A DNA stretch of 30,063 bases. It comes from CAYMPW01 sp964558505. GTDB taxonomy: Archaea; Thermoplasmatota; Thermoplasmata; Methanomassiliicoccales; Methanomethylophilaceae. The stretch is taken from the NCBI GenBank assembly GCA_964558505.1, contig CAZLEI010000018.1:1-30063 (forward strand), written 5' to 3'. Below, one piece after another: positions 23,420 to 30,063 of the stretch (positions are counted from its first letter, which is position 1; every line of letters begins with the position of its first letter). The notes below the pieces were generated by a model, which was not told the origin of the DNA, did no database searches, and saw nothing but the letters and a program-made list of their open reading frames with translations. The translations under genes were made by a program, and so were the position numbers.

Positions 23420-24172
23420 TCATTCAGCCTTCATCACGAGGGTCATAATGAACACAGTCTCGTCGAACTCGTCGGCAACCGCCTTTGCCGTGTCCTTGAA
23501 CCTCATGAGGATCATCCAATCTCCGGGGGAGTTGACGTCGAAGGACACGATGCCGTTCGCATCCGTTTTGTCGTAGATCTCCTCTTTGCTCTCTTTGGAG
23601 AAGAACTTCATCTCCTTCCCGCAGAGCGGCTTCCCTTCGTACAGCACTTTGAAAGAGGCTTTCTTGCCGACCGCGAGCTCGTACGTGTCGGGAACGATCT
23701 CCAGCATCGCCTGCTCCAGTTTTGTGGGCTCCCCTTCTGAGAACACCATCTTGGCGTACATCTGATAGGTCGCAGATGTCTTCACATTCGTGAAGTCGCG
23801 TTTGACGCCTGCCGTCCACGAGCCGTCGTTGATGAGGTTCCATATGACGGGCAGGGTCTCGTTGTACATCGTGTACGGCGCGTTCCCGTTCCCCTTGAAG
23901 GTGATCCTGTGCCCTTTCTCGATCTCCTCGATGGAGGATTCTATAGCATTTCCTCCGGCATCCAGAACGGTGACGTTGACGTATTCGGTCGGGGCCTTCT
24001 TGTCCGGCTCCATGTTGTGCCCGTACAGCAGGTCTGCGGAGCATATGCCGGTCTTTTTGCAGAATGAAGGGTTGCTGAGCCATACTTCGTGTCCGAAGAT
24101 GACCCTTCCCATGCTCATGTAGGTCTCGGCATCCGCACTGTTCAGGACGTTCATGATATCTTGGTAATCCAT
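23420..24172 (-). CDS. COG5266/DUF4198-like protein without signal peptide
   Basis: A 250-residue protein. GHEVWLSNP, then ADLLYGHNMEPDK and a C-terminal Ig-like region (ELAVGKKASFKVLYEGKPL, then KTDANGIVSFDVNSPGDWMI) fit the COG5266/DUF4198 family, whose known members are exported and linked to nickel or cobalt uptake. Here no signal peptide or membrane helix is seen: the chain starts MDYQDIMNVLNSADAETYM, so it appears cytoplasmic. An in-frame GTG at 24193 adds only seven residues and no signal. It leads the operon with cooC and cooT, which supports a nickel role. The family call is fair; binding of nickel is inference, though conserved His and Cys residues are present near the N-terminus. 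Confidence 0.72.
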   Translation of the reverse strand: MDYQDIMNVLNSADAETYMSMGRVIFGHEVWLSNPSFCKKTGICSADLLYGHNMEPDKKAPTEYVNVTVLDAGGNAIESSIEEIEKGHRITFKGNGNAPYTMYNETLPVIWNLINDGSWTAGVKRDFTNVKTSATYQMYAKMVFSEGEPTKLEQAMLEIVPDTYELAVGKKASFKVLYEGKPLCGKEMKFFSKESKEEIYDKTDANGIVSFDVNSPGDWMILMRFKDTAKAVADEFDETVFIMTLVMKAE

Positions 24173-24365
24173 CGTGATCGAATGCGGTAACACGAAAATG
24201 GTATTAGTATTATTGCACGGAAGAAAGATGTTACTCGGCTTCCGGGCGGTCGAAATTATGCATTCTGTGGAAACAATGCAGATTCGGGGACCGTCTGTCG
24301 CGACAATATGTCGGTTTCAGATGGTTGCTGAAAGGTTTATCTCAACATGCCCTTTCATATGGTCC
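24173..24365. promoter_or_regulatory. Divergent promoter region of the nickel operon and a small anchored protein
   Basis: An AT-rich minus-strand box around 24201-24212 (AATACTAATACC) could serve the nickel operon with a short leader. A plus-strand box, GGTTTATCTC, is centred about 28 bp before the ATG at 24366. Between them are a perfect palindrome, TGTCGCGACA (24296-24305), and TGCATT-N10-AATGCA (24259-24280). Neither matches the GTATGA-type NikR site I know; they remain candidate operators. Confidence 0.4.
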
Positions 24366-24842
24366 ATGAATGTTTCCGGTCCATTGCCGATGATCGCAGC
24401 GGTGGTCATCATCCTCTGCCTTGCGGGCGGAGCGGTGACATGGGCGCTGTCCCTCGCCCTTGATGATACTCAGCAGGCCGTATACGAACTGTCAGGTACG
24501 TGCCGTATCGGGGGTTCGGATGCCCCATGCACCGGTACCGTCGTGTATGAAGAATTCGCGGAGTCGAAATCGGAGACCACGGCTAGGTTCTCCTTCGATG
24601 TCGTATGCGGCAAGGATCCCGGGATAGTGATAGTTGCTCAGGGGATCCTGTTCATCGATGTTGAGACCGGTCTTCCCAACACGGAGTTGTACTCGTTCAC
24701 GGGCACGGACGATGACGGGAATTCCATCTGGTCTCCGAAAGCCGAGAGCGATAGCATATTTGAATTCCACATGAACGGGAGATCTGTGGTCATGGTATCG
24801 GTTTCTTACGGCGGAGCCGAGGCTTTTGCATTCAAGGCCTGA
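24366..24842 (+). CDS. Small anchored or secreted protein of unknown function
   Basis: A 158-residue protein. Residues about 7-30 (LPMIAAVVIILCLAGGAVTWAL) form a signal or anchor helix, the rest is a beta-rich outer domain with two or three cysteines (GTCRIGGSDAPCTGT). I do not recognise a family. ATG at 24366 fits a TATA box 28 bp upstream. It stands between the nickel operon and the ABC transporter, with a T-rich terminator after it, so it is probably a single-gene unit. Confidence 0.7.
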   Translation: MNVSGPLPMIAAVVIILCLAGGAVTWALSLALDDTQQAVYELSGTCRIGGSDAPCTGTVVYEEFAESKSETTARFSFDVVCGKDPGIVIVAQGILFIDVETGLPNTELYSFTGTDDDGNSIWSPKAESDSIFEFHMNGRSVVMVSVSYGGAEAFAFKA

Positions 24843-24863
24843 ATATCGTTGGAATCGTGCATA

Positions 24864-24880
24864 ATTTTTTTAATTTTTTA
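24864..24880 (+). terminator. Oligo-T terminator
   Basis: ATTTTTTTAATTTTTTA follows the stop of the small anchored protein by about 20 bp. Archaeal RNA polymerase often stops at such T-runs without a hairpin. Confidence 0.5.
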
Positions 24881-25011
24881 TGTATAACGTAACAAGAATT
24901 TCAGATAAATAACACTAAATACAACCAACGTCTGCCTGAAATGCTGGTGGGAAGATAGAGGGAGAGCCGTCCGTACCTATTTCGAATTTCAAAATAACCT
25001 ACCACAAGAAG
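24877..25011 (+). promoter_or_regulatory. Promoter and unusually long leader of the ABC transporter operon
   Basis: A TATA-like TATGTATA (24879-24886) would start transcription near 24910 and leave about 100 bases before the ATG, unlike most transcripts here. ATTTCAG (24898-24904) can pair with CTGAAAT (24936-24942), and GGTGGG (24946-24951) with CCTACC (24998-25003) just before the start. GGTGGGAAG and AGAGCCGTCCGTACCT faintly resemble the 3' half of cobalamin riboswitches, but the conserved 5' half is not seen. A second AT-rich box nearer the gene (around 24990) would give a short leader. Confidence 0.35.
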
Positions 25012-26025
25012 ATGGTGAGGAAGATGGCATTCATCCTCATCTGCATCATCGGGTGTGCGGTATTGGCCGTATATTCCGCCACGCTCGGCTCGTACCCCAT
25101 ATCTGCGGAGCAGGTCTACACGGTGATCTGGAATGCGATCACCGGGACACCGCAGCCGGATGCGAACATCGCGCATATTGTCATAAACCTCAGGCTCCCG
25201 AGGATCGTCGGGGCGGTCGTCTGCGGTGTTGCATTGGCCGTGTGCGGTACGGCCATGCAGAGCATGATGAAGAATCCCCTGGCCGATCCGTACACAATGG
25301 GGATATCGTCAGGTGCAGGTTTCGGTGCCGCGATAGCCATAATCCTCGGGATCCAGCTGATATCCGGGGGCGGGATAGTCCTGAATGCGTTCGTGTTCGC
25401 ATTGATACCGGCTCTCGTCATATTGTTCCTAAGCAAGTTCAGGAAGGCCACGCCGACGATGATGATCCTATGCGGGATCTCTCTGATGTACCTATTCAAT
25501 GCGATGACCCAGCTGTTCATGCTGATCGCAGATCCGGAGGACCTTGCATCCGTCTATCAGTGGATGGTGGGATCCATCGAGGGTCTGGATTTCGGTAAGA
25601 TCGCGACGATCCTGGGCATCACGGCGATAGGCTCGGTCTATGTGCAGTACATGGCCAATCAGCTGAACATCATGGGGATCGGTGACGAGAGCGCGAAGAC
25701 CATGGGCGTCAACGTGGAGAGGAAGCGCCTGTCGGTCCTGTTGGTGATAACCCTGGTCGCGGCATCGGTCGTGAGCTTCACGGGCATAATCGGGTTCGTC
25801 GGACTGGTGGCCCCTCATGTAGCCCGCATCTTCATCGGTGCAGACAACAAATACCTGATCCCGGCCGCCGCCGCATTCGGCGCCCTGCTGCTGGTGGTCT
25901 CGGATATCGTGGCGAGGACAGTGGCGGCGCCGCTCATGCTCCCGGTGGGCGTTATAACCGCGTGCATCGGCGGCCCCCTCTTCATGTTCCTGATACTGCG
26001 CAACAACAAGGAGACATGGTCATGA
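25012..26025 (+). CDS. ABC transporter permease, BtuC/FecCD family
   Basis: A 337-residue membrane protein with 9-10 helices, normal for BtuC/FecCD. Marks are RLPRIVGAVVCGVALAVCGTAMQ, MKNPLADPYTMGISSGAGFGA and the cytoplasmic loop GFVGLVAPHVARIFIGADNKYLIP that docks the ATPase. The family carries cobalamin, haem or ferric siderophores, which sequence alone does not separate. ATG at 25012 is the first start; a second at 25024 (MAFILIC) has GAGG close upstream. It overlaps the ATPase gene by 4 bp. Confidence 0.92.
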   Translation: MVRKMAFILICIIGCAVLAVYSATLGSYPISAEQVYTVIWNAITGTPQPDANIAHIVINLRLPRIVGAVVCGVALAVCGTAMQSMMKNPLADPYTMGISSGAGFGAAIAIILGIQLISGGGIVLNAFVFALIPALVILFLSKFRKATPTMMILCGISLMYLFNAMTQLFMLIADPEDLASVYQWMVGSIEGLDFGKIATILGITAIGSVYVQYMANQLNIMGIGDESAKTMGVNVERKRLSVLLVITLVAASVVSFTGIIGFVGLVAPHVARIFIGADNKYLIPAAAAFGALLLVVSDIVARTVAAPLMLPVGVITACIGGPLFMFLILRNNKETWS

Positions 26026-26792
26026 CAGTGATCGAGTTCTCCGCGGTCTCGTTCGGATACGGAGATGAGCAGGTCTTCGACGACATCTCCTTCGTTTCCG
26101 ACCGTCCGGAGCTCCTGTGCATCCTGGGTCCGAACGGCGTAGGCAAGACCACGTTGGTGAAGTGCATGAACAAACTGCTCAAACCTGACAGCGGGCAGGT
26201 GCTGATCGACGGGAAGGATGTCCAAGATTACAGCCTCCTGGAACTGGCGCAGATCATGGCCTATGTTCCGAATTCGACGAGCAGCGTGTTCTCCATGACC
26301 GTCTCCGAGGCGATACTCATGGGCCGTCATCCGCACGCGGGATGGACGACATCCGACAGGGACCTGGAGATCGTGGATGAAGCGATCGATACGATGAGCC
26401 TGCAGGAATTTGCAGACCGCGACATAAGGGAGCTCAGCTCCGGGCAGCTGCAAAGGGTGATGATCGCCAGAGGGCTGGTCCAGGAGCCCGGGGTCCTGAT
26501 CCTGGACGAACCGACCTCCAATCTGGATGTGAAGTACCAGATGAACGTCATGAGGTTCCTCAGGGATTACTCTCACGAGAAGAAGATCACGGTCGTGATG
26601 GTATGCCACGACCTGAACATAACCGCGGCATACGCGGACCGTGTGATCCTGATGTCCGGCGGCGGTGTGCATGCCGACGGCATGGCCGAGGATGTTCTCA
26701 CGCAGGAGAACATAAGGGACGTCTACGACGTGGACGCGAGGATAGTGGATGTGGACGGCAGACCGTACATCGCATTGATGCCGGAAAGCTGA
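26022..26792 (+). CDS. ABC transporter ATPase, BtuD/FecE family
   Basis: A 256-residue ATP-binding protein. GPNGVGKTT is Walker A, LSSGQLQRVMIARGL the signature motif, VLILDEPTSNLD Walker B and VCHD the switch His. IDGKDVQDYSLLELAQIMAYVPN is the Q-loop region, here with Pro-Asn where Gln is common. It pairs with the permease upstream to drive import of a corrinoid or iron chelate. The ATG at 26022 overlaps the permease stop (ATGA); an ATG at 26016 in the same frame would add two residues. Confidence 0.94.
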   Translation: MTVIEFSAVSFGYGDEQVFDDISFVSDRPELLCILGPNGVGKTTLVKCMNKLLKPDSGQVLIDGKDVQDYSLLELAQIMAYVPNSTSSVFSMTVSEAILMGRHPHAGWTTSDRDLEIVDEAIDTMSLQEFADRDIRELSSGQLQRVMIARGLVQEPGVLILDEPTSNLDVKYQMNVMRFLRDYSHEKKITVVMVCHDLNITAAYADRVILMSGGGVHADGMAEDVLTQENIRDVYDVDARIVDVDGRPYIALMPES

Positions 26793-26807
26793 ACAGAAGG
26801 TGAACGA

Positions 26808-28184
26808 ATGGACAAGAAGGTAATTGCAGCGATCGCCGCAGTGGCGGTCATGATAATAGCGGGAACGTGCATCGTCATGCTGACGGGCCCTGGCGATCAT
26901 AACGCCGATGCGGGGGCACGTGTCGGAGAAGCTATAGCGGGAGAGAAGACCCCCAGCACGGATTCCAGACTCTGGGTATATGGGAACGTCAATGAGGACG
27001 ACAGGCTGGATCAGAACGACAGGGCACTCCTGGTCGACATCCTCGCCGGTAAGGCGAATGCGACGCAGCTCGCAGATGTCAATGCCGACGGCGTGTTGAA
27101 CGATAAAGACCTGGCATATTTGGACCGCATCATCGCAGGCGACAAGATGGATGTGTACTACATCGACAACTATTACAAGATCGCAAAGGTCGGATGGCCG
27201 GTGGGGTCCATAGCAATCGGCTACTGCAGCGGCGCATACACCGCCGACGTCACGGGGCTGTGCGACAAGGTCGCCATGGTCGATGCGACCATCGCTTCAT
27301 ATTGGAAGGGCATGAACCCCGCATTCGCGGCCGCGTCCTCGTTCGGGGTCACCGAGACACCTGATTATGAAGCGATGATCAAGAAGAACATCGATGTGTA
27401 CGTCGTAGGATACTGCGACAGCACGGCCGATCCCATATCCCCGGGTAAACTGAATCCCGCAGGGATCGATGTGATGTTCATGAGCACCGCGGACAACAGC
27501 GGGGTCGATTATCCGAACGAGTCCATAGACCGTTCCATCCTGATGTTCGGGTTCCTGCTGCAGGGGGACATGGACAAGGCCTACAAGTACCTGGAATGGC
27601 ACGACAAGGTCCTCGGCAAGCTCAAGGAGGCCGGGTCGAAGATATCCGAGGAGGATAAAGCGGCCTTCATGATGGCCAGGAGCTCCATGCAGTACGAGTC
27701 CAGCACCGTGAGCATCACAGGATTGAACAATACGAACAACATCCATGCCGAGTGGGTCGGCGTCCACGCGATAGGGCAGCACAGCGCAACGCTGTCCAAG
27801 AACTACAACAAGCTCACGCCCGAACAGGTTCTCACCGTCGTACTGAACGACAACAACAAGCAGCCCGTCGTCTACTACATGGACAACGAGCACGACGGCA
27901 TGCGGCACCAGCGCGATCTGGACGCCTGCATCGCGGCAGACAGGGAGATGCTGTCCACGTCCACTGTACCAGTCCATTATCTGGGCATGGCCAGGGAGGC
28001 CGGGAACAGTCCGCTGTACGTGGTCGAGCTGGCATTCTATCAGAATGTCATGTACCCCGGGCTCACTGCACAGACAGGTCTGGATTACAAGGAGCTGTTC
28101 AGCTACTATTTTGACACCTTCGCGTCCTATGACTACAGCGCCCTCGTGAATCTGGGAGATTTCTTCTACGATTACGGGGTCTGA
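26808..28184 (+). CDS. ABC transporter substrate-binding protein with dockerin-like domain
   Basis: A 458-residue surface protein. Residues 4-26 are an anchor helix. Residues about 58-112 are a dockerin type I-like domain with two F-hand repeats, GNVNEDDRLDQNDRALLVDIL and ADVNADGVLNDKDLAYLDRII, whose Asp/Asn pattern binds calcium in cellulosome dockerins. Residues about 116-458 are a BtuF/FepB-like binding domain in two lobes. Such binding proteins normally lack a dockerin. In cellulosomes dockerin locks onto cohesin; here it might dock the binding protein to a cell-surface scaffold, or simply act as a calcium-stabilised spacer. It follows the ATPase by 15 bp and ends before a strong terminator, so it is the last gene of the operon. 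The substrate, cobalamin or iron, is undecided. Confidence 0.88.
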   Translation: MDKKVIAAIAAVAVMIIAGTCIVMLTGPGDHNADAGARVGEAIAGEKTPSTDSRLWVYGNVNEDDRLDQNDRALLVDILAGKANATQLADVNADGVLNDKDLAYLDRIIAGDKMDVYYIDNYYKIAKVGWPVGSIAIGYCSGAYTADVTGLCDKVAMVDATIASYWKGMNPAFAAASSFGVTETPDYEAMIKKNIDVYVVGYCDSTADPISPGKLNPAGIDVMFMSTADNSGVDYPNESIDRSILMFGFLLQGDMDKAYKYLEWHDKVLGKLKEAGSKISEEDKAAFMMARSSMQYESSTVSITGLNNTNNIHAEWVGVHAIGQHSATLSKNYNKLTPEQVLTVVLNDNNKQPVVYYMDNEHDGMRHQRDLDACIAADREMLSTSTVPVHYLGMAREAGNSPLYVVELAFYQNVMYPGLTAQTGLDYKELFSYYFDTFASYDYSALVNLGDFFYDYGV

Positions 28185-28193
28185 AGGTAAAAC

Positions 28194-28216
28194 GGGCCTT
28201 CGGGCCCATTTTTCTC
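28194..28216 (+). terminator. Terminator of the ABC transporter operon
   Basis: GGGCC-ttcg-GGCCC with a stable TTCG tetraloop, followed by ATTTTTCTCATTTT, is a textbook hairpin plus T-run ten bases after the stop codon. Confidence 0.75.
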
Positions 28217-28234
28217 ATTTTCAACGGTGACGGT

Positions 28235-29590
28235 ATGACGACCATCGATGCGCGGGCTGCCGGGGATCTTGCATTGATGCTCGGGGATCCGCGCCGCGCC
28301 ATACGTGCCATGGCGATACCGATCCTGGTTGCCTTGGCAGTGGTGCAGATCAATCAGTTCGCAGATACATTCTGGGTCTCGGGGCTGGGGGTGCAGGCGA
28401 CCACTGCCGTGACCGCCATGGTCCCGGTGTACGGCCTGATGATGTGCGCTGGCATCGGGATCGGTGCCGGGGCCACGGCCACCATCGCATACCGTCTCGG
28501 ACGGAACGAGTATGCGGACGCCAACAGGCTGGCGGCGAACTCCCTTGTGTTGGGACTGATGATATCCGCGATCACTTCAGCGATCGTCGCCATTTCCATG
28601 GACCTGTTGATATCCATGATGGGCGCGGGGGAGGTGCGCTGGCAATGCATCCAATATGTTCTGCCGTTCGTGCTGATGTCCCCTGCTCTTCTGATGAATT
28701 CGATCCTGGGCGGCATCCTGAGGGCCGAAGGGGCCGCCAGGAAGTCGATGGCAGTGCAGATGTCCGCTGCTTTGCTGAACATCGTTTTGGATCCGCTGAT
28801 GATATACACCATGGGCATGGGGGTTTTCGGGGCCGGGCTTTCCACTGCGGTATCGGCGCTGATCGCATTCGGTATCGGGCTCGCATGGTATCTCCGCGGA
28901 CGCACGGTGGTCAAGTTGGAGAGGAAGCATCTGAAACCGGACTGCGGATCCATGAGGGAGGTCCTGGACGTAGGGGGTCCGAAGACCGTAGAATCCCTGA
29001 TATCCAATGCTTCTGACCTGATACAGCGTGTGTTCCTGGTGATAGCCGGGGGAACCACGGCCATGATACTGTATAATTATCCATGGAGGTACATCGGTTT
29101 GGCCAATCTGCCTGCGTCAGCAGTGAGCACCGCCATGGTCCCGGTATGCTCATCTGCCTACGGGCAGGGGGATCCGGAGAAGGCATCAGCCGGTTTCTCG
29201 TACACCGTCAAGGCAGCTTTGGCGACATCAGTGGCACTGTCGGTGATGCTTCTCATATTCGCCGGACCTCTGATGGACATATTGACGACCGAGGAGTCGA
29301 TGAGGCCGTTGCGCGCACAGTTGGTGTGGACCATGCAGGTCTCGGTGCTGCTGATCCCGTTCAGTGCGCTCATGGGCATCGGGTCTTCCATGCTGCAGTC
29401 CATGAAACGTTCCAAGGTGTCGATGCGTTTCATGATGTTATGGGGTTTTCTGAAACTGGGCTCTTATGCTGTCGCATGCATGCACTCGTTCGAAGCCATC
29501 ATATTCTGCATGGTTGCGATGCACGTATTCGGCGGCATCACTCTTATGGCGCTGGCGAAGAGAGAAGGGTCCAAGATCGTCCGGTCCTGA
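28235..29590 (+). CDS. MATE family multidrug/sodium antiporter
   Basis: A 451-residue membrane protein with twelve helices in two matching halves. Marks are the N-terminal ALAVVQINQFADTFWVSGLG, GIGAGATATIAYRLGRNEYADA, and SPALLMNSILGGILRAEGAARKS. Such transporters export cationic drugs or metabolites with sodium or proton gradients. The substrate is unknown. ATG at 28235 is preceded by GGTGACGGT, and a T-rich box 17-29 bp upstream may be its promoter since the transporter operon ends in a terminator. The C-terminus is complete. Confidence 0.93.
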   Translation: MTTIDARAAGDLALMLGDPRRAIRAMAIPILVALAVVQINQFADTFWVSGLGVQATTAVTAMVPVYGLMMCAGIGIGAGATATIAYRLGRNEYADANRLAANSLVLGLMISAITSAIVAISMDLLISMMGAGEVRWQCIQYVLPFVLMSPALLMNSILGGILRAEGAARKSMAVQMSAALLNIVLDPLMIYTMGMGVFGAGLSTAVSALIAFGIGLAWYLRGRTVVKLERKHLKPDCGSMREVLDVGGPKTVESLISNASDLIQRVFLVIAGGTTAMILYNYPWRYIGLANLPASAVSTAMVPVCSSAYGQGDPEKASAGFSYTVKAALATSVALSVMLLIFAGPLMDILTTEESMRPLRAQLVWTMQVSVLLIPFSALMGIGSSMLQSMKRSKVSMRFMMLWGFLKLGSYAVACMHSFEAIIFCMVAMHVFGGITLMALAKREGSKIVRS

Positions 29591-29878
29591 CGGGAATCCA
29601 GGTCTAATTTTGTGTTCTGGGTCATATCCGTCTGCCGAGGCCTCAGGTTCCGATGAAGGATCAAAGGACATCGAATATCGACGATCCGATGTGCAACGTG
29701 GATTCGATGTAATATTTCAAGTTCATTCAGGATCCAGTGATGAAGCAATCGCCCCTTTGTGTCATCGATACGTCGCATCTGTTCTTCGAGGAGTTTTCCT
29801 GTTCTTCAATATCGATCTTTCGGGAAGTCGCACGGTCGAATCTATGCATTATATATCAGTCATATCGATGCGCATAAG
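29591..29878. other. Intergenic region with an inverted repeat
   Basis: No gene is seen in these 288 bases. ACATCGAAT (29668-29676) and ATTCGATGT (29702-29710) are a perfect 9-bp inverted repeat around a 25-base spacer that itself contains ATCG/CGAT palindromic pieces; it could be a folded RNA, a terminator stem or a binding site. The last 30 bases carry the promoter of the DoxX-like gene. Confidence 0.4.
29848..29858 (+). promoter_or_regulatory. TATA box of the DoxX-like gene
   Basis: ATTATATATC is centred about 26 bp before the ATG at 29879, predicting a leaderless transcript. Confidence 0.65.
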
Positions 29879-30063
29879 ATGAGTTCATGCCCAGTACGGA
29901 ATAAGATATCGGAAACCGGTGTCGCCGGCCCTTTGGCAATCGCCAGGATAATCTTGGGTCTGATGCTCCTTTGGGCCTTCTTCGATAAGTTGTTCGGACT
30001 GGGTCTTTCCACTCCTGCGGGATTTGGGTGGATAGACGGCTATTCGCCGACCTACTATTACAT
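29879..30063 (+). CDS. DoxX-like membrane protein, 5' part only
   Basis: The first 61 codons of a gene cut by the window edge. After a polar start, LAIARIILGLMLLWAFFDK is a membrane helix, then LFGLGLSTPAGFGWIDGYSPTYYY. This combination of WAFxDKxFGLGxxTP and xGxSPT is known from DoxX family (DoxD-like) membrane proteins, which relate to thiosulfate:quinone oxidoreductase subunits but are mostly uncharacterised. The remaining helices lie beyond the window. The start is supported by the TATA box. Confidence 0.7.
   Translation, partial: MSSCPVRNKISETGVAGPLAIARIILGLMLLWAFFDKLFGLGLSTPAGFGWIDGYSPTYYY

Noticed and set aside
24940..24980. Complete cobalamin riboswitch
   Set aside because: Only loose resemblance to the 3' half; the conserved 5' half is missing, so it is kept as a hypothesis and not annotated as a riboswitch.
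25815..26900. Long minus-strand frame opposite the ABC transporter
   Set aside because: It is antisense to permease and ATPase genes with full motifs and has only Arg/His-rich shadow composition.
1..30063. CRISPR arrays, insertion sequences, integrases, rRNA and tRNA genes
   Set aside because: No regular repeats with spacers, no transposase or integrase motifs, and no tRNA T-arm or rRNA-like stretches were seen on reading both strands; a covariance search could still find a small RNA.

Overview
The window looks archaeal and fits best a methyl-reducing methanogen of the Methanomassiliicoccales (Thermoplasmatota), though no mcr or methyltransferase gene is present to prove it. Supporting signs are TATA boxes centred about 24-28 bp upstream of many start codons (predicted leaderless mRNAs), a heterodisulfide-reductase-type protein with two CCG motifs, a DUF1638 protein, CooC/CooT nickel proteins and a dockerin-bearing transporter lipoprotein or anchored binding protein. 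Stop codon use is also telling: of 32 complete genes I call, 31 end in TGA, one in TAA and none in TAG, as expected where TAG is kept for pyrrolysine. GC content is in the mid to upper 50s by eye. I see no mobile element, CRISPR array, rRNA or tRNA.

Layout. 1-363 has no supported gene. 364-753 is a universal stress protein. 747-7939 (minus) is a tightly coupled six-gene operon for a membrane-bound, complex I-like assembly: two antiporter-like subunits, a NuoH-like subunit, a HyfE-like subunit, a fused NuoC/NuoD-like large subunit and a fused ferredoxin/NuoB-like small subunit. The large subunit lacks all four cysteines that hold the NiFe site, so this is an energy-converting-hydrogenase-related (Ehr) complex and not a hydrogenase. 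8128-9327 is a surface-anchored metallophosphoesterase. 9425-11651 is a TetR-led operon (TetR, DUF1638, QueG-like iron-sulfur protein) with a palindrome at its promoter. thrS (bacterial type without TGS domain) follows at 11803-13572, and then two tandem, distantly paralogous membrane proteins.

15655-17700 holds an iron-sulfur flavoprotein divergent from an HxlR redox-type regulator, and a compact HdrC-HdrB/HdrD-like protein. 17763-21350 holds a tiny winged-helix protein, a formate/nitrite-type channel, a small P-loop protein coupled to an unusual HhH-GPD glycosylase-like protein, and a TatD nuclease coupled to a TcdA/ThiF-like enzyme. 21431-24172 holds a ROK sugar kinase and a three-gene nickel-type operon (COG5266/DUF4198-like protein, CooC, CooT). 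24366-28184 holds a small anchored protein and a BtuCDF/FecCD-type ABC transporter preceded by an unusually long leader; its binding protein carries a dockerin-like domain. A MATE exporter and the start of a DoxX-like protein close the window.

How it fits together: the Ehr complex, the Hdr-like protein, the flavoprotein and the QueG-like protein are redox modules that could exchange electrons through ferredoxin, flavin or thiol carriers, while the nickel operon and the putative corrinoid or iron transporter would supply metal cofactors. These links are inferred from family knowledge and proximity only. First genes of transcription units are mostly leaderless, while internal genes rely on 1-4 bp overlaps or Shine-Dalgarno sequences.
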